Shown one piece after another: positions 21,860-31,309 of a stretch of DNA of 64,000 nt (within the stretch, counting starts at the first letter, position 1; each line of letters starts with the position of its first letter). The position numbers were made by a program, and so were the translations under genes. The notes under the pieces are model-generated. The model was given only the letters and a program-made list of their open reading frames with translations, was not told the DNA's origin and did not search any database. The DNA lies in NCBI GenBank assembly GCA_949752735.1, contig OX457036.1, positions 5,494,676 to 5,558,675 of the forward strand, written 5' to 3'. Source of the stretch: Lumbricus terrestris (Eukaryota > Annelida > Clitellata > Crassiclitellata > Lumbricidae).

Positions 21860-22555
21860 TAGCTATAGTCTTATTGGCTAAATCGCAGTTCCCATGTGCC
21901 TCTGCGTTGATTTAATTTCCAACGATTTATTGTATACTTCTAGTTCGATCTGAAAATAGTCTTCCTGACCCAGAAATTTGCATAAGAAGGTAAAATGAAT
22001 TGTTTAGTGTTGCGAAATGAATCGGTGTCTGAGTCTTTCTTTCTTGGGACGGACATCCATACATACAGATCTCAGACTTATAGTATAGACTACTACCACT
22101 ACTTGTTTCCTTACAGCGCGCCTAAACTTTCTATTGCATAAAATCACAGCGTTGAACCGCTTTTAGTTACATAGATGTCCTCATTAAAAAAGGTGTGCAA
22201 TTATATTGAGCAGTTCTCACCCACTCGTAAAATATATGCAGCATAATAGGGCTATCATATTTTCTCGCAAAATATGACAGTTGTGACTCCAAAAACCTTT
22301 ATAAACCAGTGCAAAAAGACCTGATGGTATTTGTCGCTTAATTCACCGCCACTGATATATAGAGTGCACATTTTATCGATGTTTAAGCGGATCGCAACAT
22401 TATTAGCGATTTCAATTATTTTTAGCTGCCATGGCCGCTGCCTTGAATCATTCTTGACTTATGGAGTCTTATTTTTGATGTCAGATTGTGACGCCGTCTT
22501 CATTAAGACATCTAAGACTGATGACGACAAATAATGTGAAAAAAAGAAATTGCAG
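21860..22555. other. unassigned DNA
   Basis: No gene or bounded element recognised. Confidence 0.5.
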
Positions 22556-22608
22556 CAGCCGATGGATGGATGGATGGATGGATCCGATTTGACCAGGGTC
22601 TATGACAA
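22556..22608 (+). repeat. GGATGGATCC dispersed repeat (partial)
   Basis: (GATG)n leads into GGATCCGATTTGACCAGGG and TCTATGACAACA, the start of a short family also at 22975, 23826, 24008 and 26220. Confidence 0.75.
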
Positions 22609-22609
22609 C

Positions 22610-22835
22610 AAGCGAGAGTAGCATTCGTCTGTTGGTTGCAACGGACTGCGGTTCAAGAGTTGACACGTGTGGGACGCAGGGGCGCAAGCTTCTGCGGAGC
22701 GACCTTGGGCAAGTTGCTTACCCATCATTGTCTGTGGGGAAGGCAACGGGAAACCACCTCACTCATCTCATCCCCAGGGGCGTAAAGCCAATGAACCTGC
22801 CTTCGGGCAGAGCACCATCATCATCATCTATGACA
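22610..22835 (+). mobile_element. SINE-like element sharing its 3' hairpin with a LINE
   Basis: GGTTGCAACGGACTGCGGTTC could be a decayed tRNA-like head. The 3' end GAACCTGCCTTCGGGCAGAG, followed by (CAT)n, contains the hairpin CTGCC-TTCG-GGCAG (22797-22810). The LINE at 24199-24640 ends with CTGCC-TGAT-GGCAG. Borders are approximate. Confidence 0.5.
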
Positions 22836-22974
22836 ACAGAGGCCATTACGGCACTTAAGAGCTTATTAGCAGCCGGTCAATACCATCATCAGCATACCCA
22901 TTTCATTAACATCAATATTTTTATTAAGATAAGTTATTCTAGCTACGTAAAAACTGGTTCTAGTACCTTGCTCT

Positions 22975-23075
22975 TAAGTGCTGCAATATGCCGAGCAAAT
23001 TTCTGTCCAGGGTCTGTTGTCATAGACCATGGTCAAATCGGACCCATCCATCCAGCACTTTTTAACACCGACAAA
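22975..23075 (-). repeat. GGATGGATCC dispersed repeat copy
   Basis: Reverse orientation. Contains CCGAGCAAATTTCTGTCCAG, GTCATAGACCATGGTCAAAT and CGGACCCATCCATCC. Confidence 0.8.
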
Positions 23076-23079
23076 AAGC

Positions 23080-23480
23080 TGATCTTTAAGACACCCGCCC
23101 TCTTGACGAAGAAAAAATATACATTCACTGTGGTACCAAGAAAATATATAGTCATTGTGGAACAAATTTTTGTTGGTGTCTAAGCAGAACGTTACATTGT
23201 TTATTATTTCTGCTCTTTATTGCAGGCACAGCCTCTATGGATTTCCAGAATTACGAAATAATTGTTCAAAAAGTTTTAAATATTACAATAATTTACCAAA
23301 CGCGCCATTTTTTTTACAAGAAACTGCACGAAAAGTTGTTGTGCTCTAGATTTAGCGGTCCTTATGACCGAACAACTGCGTGAAGGTGCCTCGAAATGCA
23401 ACGGTTTTATATCCTTGCAAACAAATTGAGAGGCGCTGGAAAATGTGCGTGGTTTCGAGTGAGTTTCCGGCTACAAAATT
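23080..23480. other. unassigned DNA
   Basis: No gene or bounded element recognised. Confidence 0.5.
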
Positions 23481-23484
23481 TAAT

Positions 23485-23996
23485 GTCAAAACCGTTGTCT
23501 CATAACAGAGCCACCCGCTAAACGTCTCCCCCGAGACTCTTTTCGAAATAGATTTTCCCCGTCAGTTCTGTTCCGAAATAAATACGAACGCGGATAGCCT
23601 ACTATAATATTCTGCAATTTAGTGTCCGGGCAGAGAATACTTTCTCCGTCCACGAAATAGAGCCTCCCCCATCCAGCGTGAATTTGAGCTACAGTTGCGT
23701 AAAATTTGTAGATGAGCAGATTAAACGGTTAGTTAAGTTGGTAAATTATTTAACAAGAAAATAATTATATGCACTTTTATAACGGAAATTTCTCCCAGTC
23801 CCCACAGAGAAATTTCACCTAAGGAGACTGGATGGATGGATCCGATTTGACCAGGTTCTATGACAACAGAGGCCGTTACCCTGGACAGAAATTTGCTCGG
23901 CGTTTTACAGTAATTAAGAGCATTTCTTGCCTAGGGAGACTATATCTGGGAACGGACTTTTTACCAACGGGGAAGAGACTTTATACGTGACACCGG
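23485..23996. mobile_element. possible TIR element of the CCGGTGTCACG class
   Basis: Right end CTTTATACGTGACACCGG matches the terminus of the element at 44626-45068. The left end ACCGTTGTCTCATAACAGAG is only weakly complementary. The interior repeats GAAATAGA...TCCCC words. It is interrupted by a GGATGGATCC repeat at 23826-23915. Borders are uncertain. Confidence 0.35.
23826..23915 (+). repeat. GGATGGATCC dispersed repeat copy
   Basis: GGATGGATGGATCCGATTTG, then GACAACAGAGGCCGTTACCC, TGGACAGAAATTTGCTCGGC and a terminal TTAAGAGC. Confidence 0.85.
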
Positions 23997-24007
23997 TTTA
24001 GTACTGT

Positions 24008-24108
24008 TTGGATGGATGGATGGATCTGATTTGACCAGGGTCTATGACAACAGAGGCCGTTACCCTGGACAGAAATTTGCTCGGCGTATTACAGCACTTA
24101 AGAGCTTT
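24008..24108 (+). repeat. GGATGGATCC dispersed repeat copy
   Basis: Same order of words as 23826, nearly identical over about 90 bp and ending GTATTACAGCACTTAAGAGC. Confidence 0.88.
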
Positions 24109-24198
24109 CTTCTTTCGAATTTTTTTATGTTTGAGATTATGTACTTTTTTTAAGATGCGTTCTACAAAAGGGGGAGCTACTCAGAGGCAGTCTAAACA

Positions 24199-24640
24199 TG
24201 AAGCTGAAGAAGAGAATGGTGAAGACACTGGTGTTGAGTGTTGTCCTGTACGGCTCGGAGACGTGGACAATGCGGCAAGAAGACATAAAACGACTAGAGG
24301 CCTTTGAGATGTGGATCTGGCGCAGAATGGAGAGAATCAGCTGGGTTGAGCGAAGGACAAATGAGGAAATCTTGCAGTTGGTGGGAGAAAGGAGATCACT
24401 GATGGGAACTATACGTGGACGGCAGAAGAAATGGATAGGACACATCTTAAGGAGCGACACCCAGCTAAGAGACATCATTGAGGGAAGAATGGAGGGCAAA
24501 AGGATGCGGGGAATCCCAAGAACAATGTTGCTGGACTGGATGCTGACAGAGGATGGATACAGTGAACTGAAGAGAAAGGCACAGAACAGAGAAGAGTGGC
24601 GTCATTGGACATACGAACCTGCCTGATGGCAGAGAACGTC
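24199..24640 (+). pseudogene. 5'-truncated non-LTR retrotransposon, RT C-terminal region
   Basis: A single open frame from 24198 to the TGA at 24624-24626 encodes [20 protein letters not shown], then [20 protein letters not shown], then [12 protein letters not shown] and KRMRGIPR. This is the conserved C-terminal region of 'endonuclease-reverse transcriptase' non-LTR elements (RTE/I-like). The catalytic palm is absent, so it is a 5'-truncated copy, but 142 codons remain uninterrupted, suggesting moderate age. The stop codon lies inside the hairpin CTGCC-TGAT-GGCAG (24619-24632), also found at the end of the SINE-like element at 22610-22835. Confidence 0.88.
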
Positions 24641-24845
24641 AAAAAAGAAGATTATGTACTTATGAGTTGGTCTTAATGTTAATTTCTTAAATATATTATT
24701 TTGGTTGAACACTTTGTAGAGGTGTTGAAGGAGATCGTGACATAGTAACTGTTATTTAAAGTATTTTTGCTGTCACAAACGATTAGATGACTTTCTTTGC
24801 TTTACGATTGACGAAGTTGGAGATGCAGCAGATTGTATCCGAGGT

Positions 24846-24920
24846 TTACGACGTATCATTCGTTCATTCATTCATTCACTCACTCATTCACTCATTCATT
24901 CATTCATTCATTCATTCTTT
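24846..24920. repeat. (ATTC)n microsatellite
   Basis: ATTC/ACTC tetramers, about 18 units. Confidence 0.95.
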
Positions 24921-25017
24921 CCAGTGCTGTTTTTCAGGAATTTTTAGAACTTCACAACCCCTTCTATTCTTTCCAATCCTCCATGGTAAATTACGTCCAA
25001 TCGGAGGGCTATAAAAC

Positions 25018-25112
25018 TTTTTTGATAGTTTTAACTGAACAGAAGTGCTTCTACAACTGCACAAATCCGCTTAGAACTGCACATTTTGTGTACAACTGCA
25101 CGTCAAAAAACC
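25018..25112 (-). repeat. GTGCAGTT-family repeat, inverted copy
   Basis: TTAACTGAACAGAAGTGCTT, ACAACTGCACAAATC and ACAACTGCACGTCAAAAAAC are the reverse of 4866-4965 and 25766-25857. Confidence 0.75.
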
Positions 25113-25122
25113 TGATTAATTC

Positions 25123-25184
25123 ATCCATTCATTCATTCGTTCGTTCATTCATTCATTCATTCATTCACTCATTCATTCAAGAAT
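25123..25184. repeat. (ATTC)n microsatellite, LINE tail
   Basis: ATTC/GTTC units directly abut the 3' end of the minus-strand LINE fragment at 25185. Confidence 0.93.
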
Positions 25185-25745
25185 CTATGTAGCGCCTCTT
25201 TAAGAGGGGCAACTCAGAAGTGCTCCAGACTCCGGCAGAGTTAAAAACAGTTTTGAGATTAGCAAAAAATGTTTTAGTAAGAATCCCACGAAGCAGATGT
25301 CACTACTGTGAAAGCCCATTCCAGACCACTGGGCCCACCTTGGAAAAGGTTCTATTCTGCATGGTTGCAGCTCATGCGATTGAGAGCAAGAGGACACTTT
25401 CTTTGCAGAACGGAGGGGGCGGTGTCTTTTGATACCCGTTGAGCAACAGAACTCTCGCAAGTGGTCTGGGACAACACTATGACTGACATTCCAGAACTAG
25501 AGCTGCTATACTCAATGCGCTGACGGGTAGGAAGCCAGTGCAACGTCTCCAGAATATATATAAAGCTGTAGATATGACCAAATGTAGCAATTTGTCCGAT
25601 TAGATGCGCTGCAAAGCGAAAGACTCGGTTCAGGTACATTATTCGTTGAATTGGATGGGAGGCCAGAGTAGAGTGATGAGCGATAATCAATTTGTGCTGT
25701 AATGAATGAATGCACTCTTGCGGTGACAGAATTAATGAATTAACT
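25185..25745 (-). pseudogene. CR1/L2-like LINE RT C-terminal fragment
   Basis: The minus strand encodes a decayed HSFITAQIDYRSSLYSGLPS (the DYCNSLLxGLP motif), then WLP-like and ALNR...MQNRTF...VVWNGL remnants in shifting frames. It ends with the GGCGCTACATA hairpin and the ATTC tail. Several frame breaks make it a relic. Confidence 0.78.
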
Positions 25746-25765
25746 TTAAAAAGCCCTTGCACAAG

Positions 25766-26030
25766 CCGTGCAGGGTTTTTTTTAACGTGCAGTTCTACAC
25801 GCAAAGTGCAATTGTGAATGAATTTGTGCAGTTGTAAAAGCAATCTTGTTCAGTGAAAATCATTGGAAAAAGGTTATTGCAGCTGGTTCACTGCAGAAGA
25901 GCGAAATGGAACGAAAGGCTTGTGTAGTGGAAAATATCCATGAATGTCATATACGAGAATATCAAGTGGACGACTAAAAAGGTCAGTTGCTGGTTGTGCA
26001 GTTCTAAAAATTTCTTTAAAAAACCCTGGG
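25766..26030 (+). mobile_element. GTGCAGTT-family element with CAGGGTTTTTTAA ends
   Basis: Left end CAGGGTTTTTTTTAACGTGC and right end CTTTAAAAAACCCTG are inverted repeats of hAT-like form (CAGGG). GTGCAGTTCTA lies just inside each end. No matching 8-bp duplication was found, so the class is tentative. Confidence 0.55.
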
Positions 26031-26219
26031 GTGGTGACATCACCAGACGTTACTGATATTTTTTGTCACATAGTGTCGTTCATCTTAAACTATGTTAATA
26101 TAGGCTACTGCTTATTCCTTATTACGCACTATTTCCATACCCTTCAAAAGTTTTATGGCAATGCTATATAAACCGGTGTCGTTCATCTGAAATTATTAAC
26201 TCAGAATAAAGAAGAAGGG

Positions 26220-26268
26220 TAACGGCCTCTGTTGTGATAGACCCTGGTCAAATCGGATCCATCCATCC
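26220..26268 (-). repeat. GGATGGATCC dispersed repeat, short copy
   Basis: AACGGCCTCTGTTGTGATAG, ACCCTGGTCAAATCGGATCC and ATCCATCC. Confidence 0.8.
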
Positions 26269-26445
26269 ACTACTATACTTAAATTATGCTAATATACCAC
26301 TTACTTTCTTATTACGCATTATTTCCACACCCTTGAAACGTTTCATGGAAATGCTATATAAATCGGAGTCTTTACTCGGAGATTCGAAAAAACACAGCTT
26401 ATTAACCTTGCATTCGCCCGAATAATAGAAGACCAAAAAAACCAT

Positions 26446-26552
26446 AACTCCGCCACTGGTTGCACTCTGCCAGTGCCAGTCCCAAGCCTGGATAAAGGAG
26501 GAGGGCGTCGCTAATGGTCTTTGTTACCACAAAGTGACGTTAAACTGCAAAT
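26446..26552. repeat. CCAGTCCCAAGCC dispersed repeat, best copy
   Basis: CTCCGCCACTGGTTGCACTC, GCCAGTGCCAGTCCCAAGCC, GGAGGAGGGCGTCGCTAATG and CACAAAGTGACGTTAAACTG. Nearly identical to 11110-11213. Confidence 0.85.
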
Positions 26553-26904
26553 ACCGCCACCAAAAGAACCGTTCTTTCAGCAAGCGTAAGAGGCAACAAT
26601 GGGTACGAAGTGTTTGCGACTTCATTTACTTTACCTCGGCATATAAGGGTGGTTGTCCAATCCCATCCATCACCTTCTAAATTTGTATATGTACAATACG
26701 TACACGCGATCACGCACACATCCATACACATGTACATGTTGTGTTGTGTATACGAACATCATATTTGATTCAAACATCGATACAAATTTATGTGTTTCAA
26801 GCCTTGACACCATCACTGCAACCAACCTTAATTCTAATAATCTGCGAGAACTAATCTTATGGCGCCAGGTATAGTTGTCTCATTTGTTTGCCCAGCGCGC
26901 ACAA

Positions 26905-27060
26905 TCGCACCACGTGACGTCAGTCGTCACCCGCAACAGCGTAAGTATAAAACGCACTGAACCGAATGGCGTCGGAAATTGTCTGTTCATTGTAGCAGCT
27001 GCAGCACCCAAGTGCAATTGAAATAGTTCACAGACATGAAACAAGAACAAAGCAGGTGGT
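26905..27060 (+). promoter_or_regulatory. candidate RNA polymerase II promoter
   Basis: CACGTG (26911-26916) overlaps a perfect CRE, TGACGTCA (26915-26922). TATAAAA is at 26946-26952, 24 bp further on, and TTCATTG lies about 35-40 bp beyond as a possible initiator. The block is more GC- and CpG-rich than its surroundings. A short frame starting ATGAAACAAGAACAAAGCAG at about 27036 is followed by GT, which could be a first coding exon with a donor site. No downstream exon was identified. Confidence 0.35.
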
Positions 27061-27064
27061 TGTT

Positions 27065-27290
27065 GTTACGCTCGGCAGGACTGCAGAAAATATAAGTTTA
27101 TTGCTTTAGATGTTTTCTTTTGATGAGGTTATTAGTGAAGCCGTGCAGATGAAAATGCAACAGAACGTGTAAACACATCCATTATGACATTGTATTTATG
27201 TGTAATAGTGTGGATATAGGTAGCAGTAAAATCCTCAGGTGGCAGAATAACATGCACAACAATGTTATATAATGATCGTAATTCCGAAAT
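27065..27290. other. unassigned DNA
   Basis: Nothing recognised. If the promoter upstream is real, this would be intron. Confidence 0.3.
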
Positions 27291-27295
27291 TAGCT

Positions 27296-27570
27296 TTTTC
27301 TGTCTGTCTGTCTGCCTCTCTTTCTTTTTCTCTCTGTCTGTCAGTCTGTTTGTCTGTCTGTATGTCTGTTCTGTCTCTTTCTGTCTCTCTGTCTCTGTCT
27401 GTCTCTTTCTGTCTGTCTGTCTCTGTCTTCTGTCTGTCTGCATCTATGTCTTTCTCTCTGTCTGTGTGTCAGTCTGTTTGTTTGTCTGTCTGCCTCTGTC
27501 TGTCTGTCTGTCTCTGTCTGTCTCTGTCTGTCTCTGTCTCTGTCTCTCTGTCTCTCTCTCTCTGCCTGTC
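27296..27570. repeat. (TCTG)n/(TCTC)n microsatellite
   Basis: About 275 bp of TCTG and TCTC tetramers. Long frames on both strands are artefacts. Confidence 0.95.
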
Positions 27571-27589
27571 GAGCACGTGCACGCACGAT

Positions 27590-28066
27590 CATTTTTTATG
27601 TTGCGCGTTACATGTTTTCCATATAAACGCGTTGTGACCTATAACTATGTAAACATGATCGGTCACTGGAGACCTAATTTCTGATCGGGATTTATAAGTC
27701 TTTCACTTCTCACTCGAGTCAATTAGATCAGAAATCAAGATAACACCAAAACATTTTTCAGATCTCTTTTATTCAGCCAAATTAGAATCATCGTTCAGAT
27801 ACTATCTTTTCGATGCATGTTGAGTAATTCTACATGTATATATATATATATATATAATATATATATATATATTATATATATACAGTGCACCACTAACGTT
27901 TCATCTGTCGCAAGTTGAACGGCCTTTTGTGGTTAGGCCATATTTAAGCCTTTGACGTCAGTAGAGATACATGTAAATACAATTCAAAAGTGTTCACTGC
28001 CATTTTATGCCATGCCACGCAACAAAATTATGAAATATTCGTCTGATTCTTGCATATATGCGCACT
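27590..28066. other. unassigned DNA with TA tract
   Basis: (TA)n at about 27836-27882. No gene seen. Confidence 0.5.
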
Positions 28067-28067
28067 T

Positions 28068-28282
28068 GCTACAGCGCCCCATCAAGCTCACTATTCAGAG
28101 GCCCTCCCGACTGCAACGCGGACACTGCATCGGAGTTTCACGCTGAATCGCCCTAGCAACTGCGGGTGAAGGACTGCCTGGCAGTGCCCAAGGTCACTAC
28201 GCGGCGACCTGAGGTGGATTCGAACCTGCAACTCTCCGGCTGCAAGGCAACGAACGTGCACGCTACACCACCGCGACCCACA
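28068..28282 (-). mobile_element. tRNA-derived SINE, minus strand
   Basis: Reverse copy of the SINE family: TACAGCGCCCC, then CAGAGGCCCTCCCGACTGCA, GGATTCGAACC (B box) and the head CTACACCACCGCGACCC. It lies just outside the (TA)n tract into which the LTR element inserted. Confidence 0.83.
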
Positions 28283-28584
28283 ATGTGCAATATATATATA
28301 TATATATGTAACGCCCGCCCCTATCGGCCTCCCCGGAGTCGCCACTTCCGGATCCTCGCCTGATGGGACCGCGTGCTGCTGTGGACGAGCTCTAGAGATA
28401 GAGGGAGGACAGGAGGAGGTGACTTCCGGGTTCGAATCCCAACGATGGAAAGGCGGCCAGTTATTTCGACTGCCGGACTCCCTATATGAAATTGGCGGCC
28501 TACTAGCCAATCTATCACTTCTTCGCAATATACCAGGGTGTGCGAAATCTTTAGGCCTAGCACCCAAAGTTTCTTCCAGGCCGA

Positions 28585-28646
28585 TGGTCGAGTGGTATGG
28601 CGCGTCCGCAGTGGTAATAGCGGTGAGGTAACCAGGGTTCAAATCC
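28585..28646 (+). promoter_or_regulatory. Pol III-like A/B box pair in LTR, antisense to gag
   Basis: TGGTCGAGTGG (28585-28595) fits the A-box consensus and GGTTCAAATCC (28636-28646) fits the B box. The spacing suits a tRNA with a long variable arm. The acceptor and T stems do not pair well, so it is not an intact tRNA. A second B-like GGGTTCGAATCCC lies near 28430. The 5' LTR has the same at 36317-36378. Confidence 0.35.
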
Positions 28647-28844
28647 ACAGCAGGCTTGGGTACCGGCGATGCCTCTAGCCTTTCCAATCGTGATACAACT
28701 TCCGTCAGCGCTTCCCTGACATTTAATTGCTCTGAGGTGATTGCATCCTGCGTATCTCTGACATTAGATTTTACAGAAGAGATTTCCTCTCTTACATTTA
28801 ATTGCACTGAGGAAATAGCATCGCTAACATTTGATTGCACTGAG

Positions 28845-29481
28845 CAGGGCTTAAACTGTGCCAGGACGGTCATGGACGGCGTCCTGGCACTTATTTTCGA
28901 GGCAGGACGCCGTCCTATGACTTATTTGGCCAGCACTGCCAGGACGGTCGTCCATGACTGCCAGGACGGCGTCCATGCAGTTCACAAATAGCTGGCCAAC
29001 AAGAGCCTAAAATGGCTCCATTTGAGGTCGACACAGCTAAAAATGCGCCGGACGCTGGGGCTCCGCCCCAGACCCCGCTGTCTTAGCTTCTTAATTACCT
29101 AAACTTTTCACTGTTGTGATTATGGTAAAGACAAAACCTTTATCTTTTACAATAAAACTTTTATTTTTTGGTTATCTTGGTAGCTTGCAACACTGAAAAA
29201 CGACTTATTCTTGAAGTTTTTGCGACTTTATTGTTCACAAATAGCTGGCAAACAAGAGTCTAAAATGGCTCTATTTGAGGTCGACACAGCTAAAAATGCG
29301 CCGGTCGCTGGGGCTCCGCCCCAGACCCCGCTGGGGGAGCTTACGACGCTCCCTCAGACCCCCTAGTCGGCATGGGCTTCGTGCCTTCGGCACTCGCAGC
29401 CTCGCGCCTTCGGCGCCGCCACTGACGACCAATTATACAATTCAGCGTCCTGGCACTTCTTTTTTTACACTTTAAGCACTG
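28845..29481. mobile_element. hAT-like element inside 3' LTR, 637 bp
   Basis: Ends CAGGGCTTAAAC and TTTAAGCACTG. GCACTGAG is duplicated at 28837-28844 and 29482-29489. Same family as 20947-21120, but enlarged by an internal duplication (about 28980-29090 versus 29235-29330, sharing CACAAATAGCTGGC and AAAAATGCGCCGG). The matching copy in the other LTR is 36577-37213. Confidence 0.92.
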
Positions 29482-30688
29482 GCACTGAGGAAATAGCATC
29501 GCTAACATTTGATTGCACTGCCAGGACATTAAACTCCACCGTGGCAATCGCCTCTTGCGTGTCTCTGGCATTAGTCTCAATTGACGACTGCATAAAAGAC
29601 TGCATAGAAGTCATTGCTTCATGAGTCGACTTAGCATTAGTTTGTATTGCCTCGAGCAATATCTCCATAGAAGAAGGGGGCCTAGAAGGCTGAGCAGGAG
29701 TGACTGGCCTAGACTCCTCCATAGCGCTATAGAAATGACTTCTATATTTATAGCTCACAATCAATCAAGTATTCATTCAACGTCAGTTGCATTCAATGCC
29801 ATCAATGATCAAAGTCAGAAGTTTAATTAATATTTCTTATTATTCACAATCACTTGAATCTTCAATTGACATCAATTATGTTCAATGCAATCAAACATAA
29901 AAGTCAGTAAGTTCAATTATCAGTTCCTATCCTTTGTAAAGACATTCAATGAAAATCAAATGCAACAATTCAATGCAAACACATATCAACCGGAGTATGC
30001 CTAAATTAAATCCCGATTGACTCTCAAGTCCCTCAGCCAATTTCAGTTCAGCCCAAAATATCTAAATAACCGATCGTATTAATTCCCCAATAAAGCGTAC
30101 CTTATGTCCGAAGACAAGGGACAAAGCCGATCGTGTGCGAAGAACAGCGTCGAAGGCGACGAAACACACAGAAAGGCGTCGAGTTTGAAACGCCCGAAAA
30201 GATCAGCTAAATCCGATGCTGATTTCTCGCAATGAACAACGATTTCGGCTATGTATCCAAGCCGTTTGAGAAAGACGCCCTTAGGCAAACATACGAACAA
30301 CCGCTTCGCAACACAATTTCGAAGAACGAGAGCAGAGCGCTGACGATTCGAAGCCCACGATAAATCACTCCGTGTGACAGGGCGAAGAGAGGCCTTGACC
30401 GATTAATCCAGGAGTAGATCCAATGCGAAAGCGAAGGCAAAACTCGCAACAACGCTGATATATTTCTCGCAACAAACTAACTCTCTTAATTATTCGACTC
30501 CATGTCGAGAGAGAATGAATCGCCAACAGAATTCTTGTATGCGCAACGACGAAGAAGACTAGTGCAAGCGAGCGCTTTATCCTGGCCACGCTTCACCAAC
30601 TCGATCGAGCCTAAAACTACCAAAAGCCGCAATACATCCAGTTGCCTTGAAATCCTGTCCACGTCTGCGCTTTAGCTGCCCGCTCTCG

Positions 30689-30696
30689 CTTTTATA
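30689..30696 (-). promoter_or_regulatory. TATA box of 3' LTR
   Basis: TATAAAAG on the minus strand, with CGCATGCGCA (NRF1-like) about 35 bp upstream. Identical to the 5' LTR promoter at 38421-38428. From here it could drive outward transcription into the flanking SINE. Confidence 0.6.
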
Positions 30697-31309
30697 ACTG
30701 CCTGGTCTGCAGAGCGTCCCCTTTACTACGCATGCGCAGCTAGAGAGCTGCACGCGCCAACCCAGCAGCAACGCAGCTGTTTCAAGGCGGCAAGAATTAG
30801 CTGCCACGTGCAGCTTCTGTGTATTCTCTCTTGTCTGCCTAGCAGTGGCTGTCTTTCTCCCTCTATCTCTCCTTCTGAAAAGCGTCATCTGCCGTCAGTC
30901 ACGTACGCACCAAATGCACCAGTTTAACCTTGCGAAAACACACATACACAGGCCCACACGCCTACAGTGTTTCCTTCTCAATCTGTCCTCCTGTCTGTGC
31001 TTGTCTGGCTGGCTGTATTCCTCGCTCACTCTGTTCATCGGACCACCTCGGGCGAACCGTGTGATAATTTGCCTAATCGTTGACAGCAGGCGGCGAGGTC
31101 TTTCAAGTCAGCGAGCGACGATTGCCAATATCGTGGGAAAAATACACGAATTCAATGGAACAGCAGCGACTGCTGCCTACGTCAGCGACCGCTGTGACCC
31201 GTGTCAAGCGCAAATCAACAATAAAATCTAGGTCACGCAAGGCAGCTCAAAACACAGAAATTAAATAAAAATAATAATATTAGCGACCGAACTTGTAGCG
31301 ATCGCTACA

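Larger units (their letters stand above)
28307..31309 (-). repeat. 3' LTR (left copy), 3,003 bp
   Basis: Matches 36039-39041 apart from one base seen. Read on the minus strand it starts with the perfect palindrome TGTAGCGATCGCTACA and ends CGTTACA. It carries its own copy of the gag start region (28307-28873), which here runs out into flanking SINE DNA, and the hAT-like insertion 28845-29481. Confidence 0.95.

Noticed and set aside
28577..28656. Intact tRNA gene in the LTR
   Set aside because: A and B boxes are present but the T stem and acceptor stem do not pair; kept only as a promoter-like signal.
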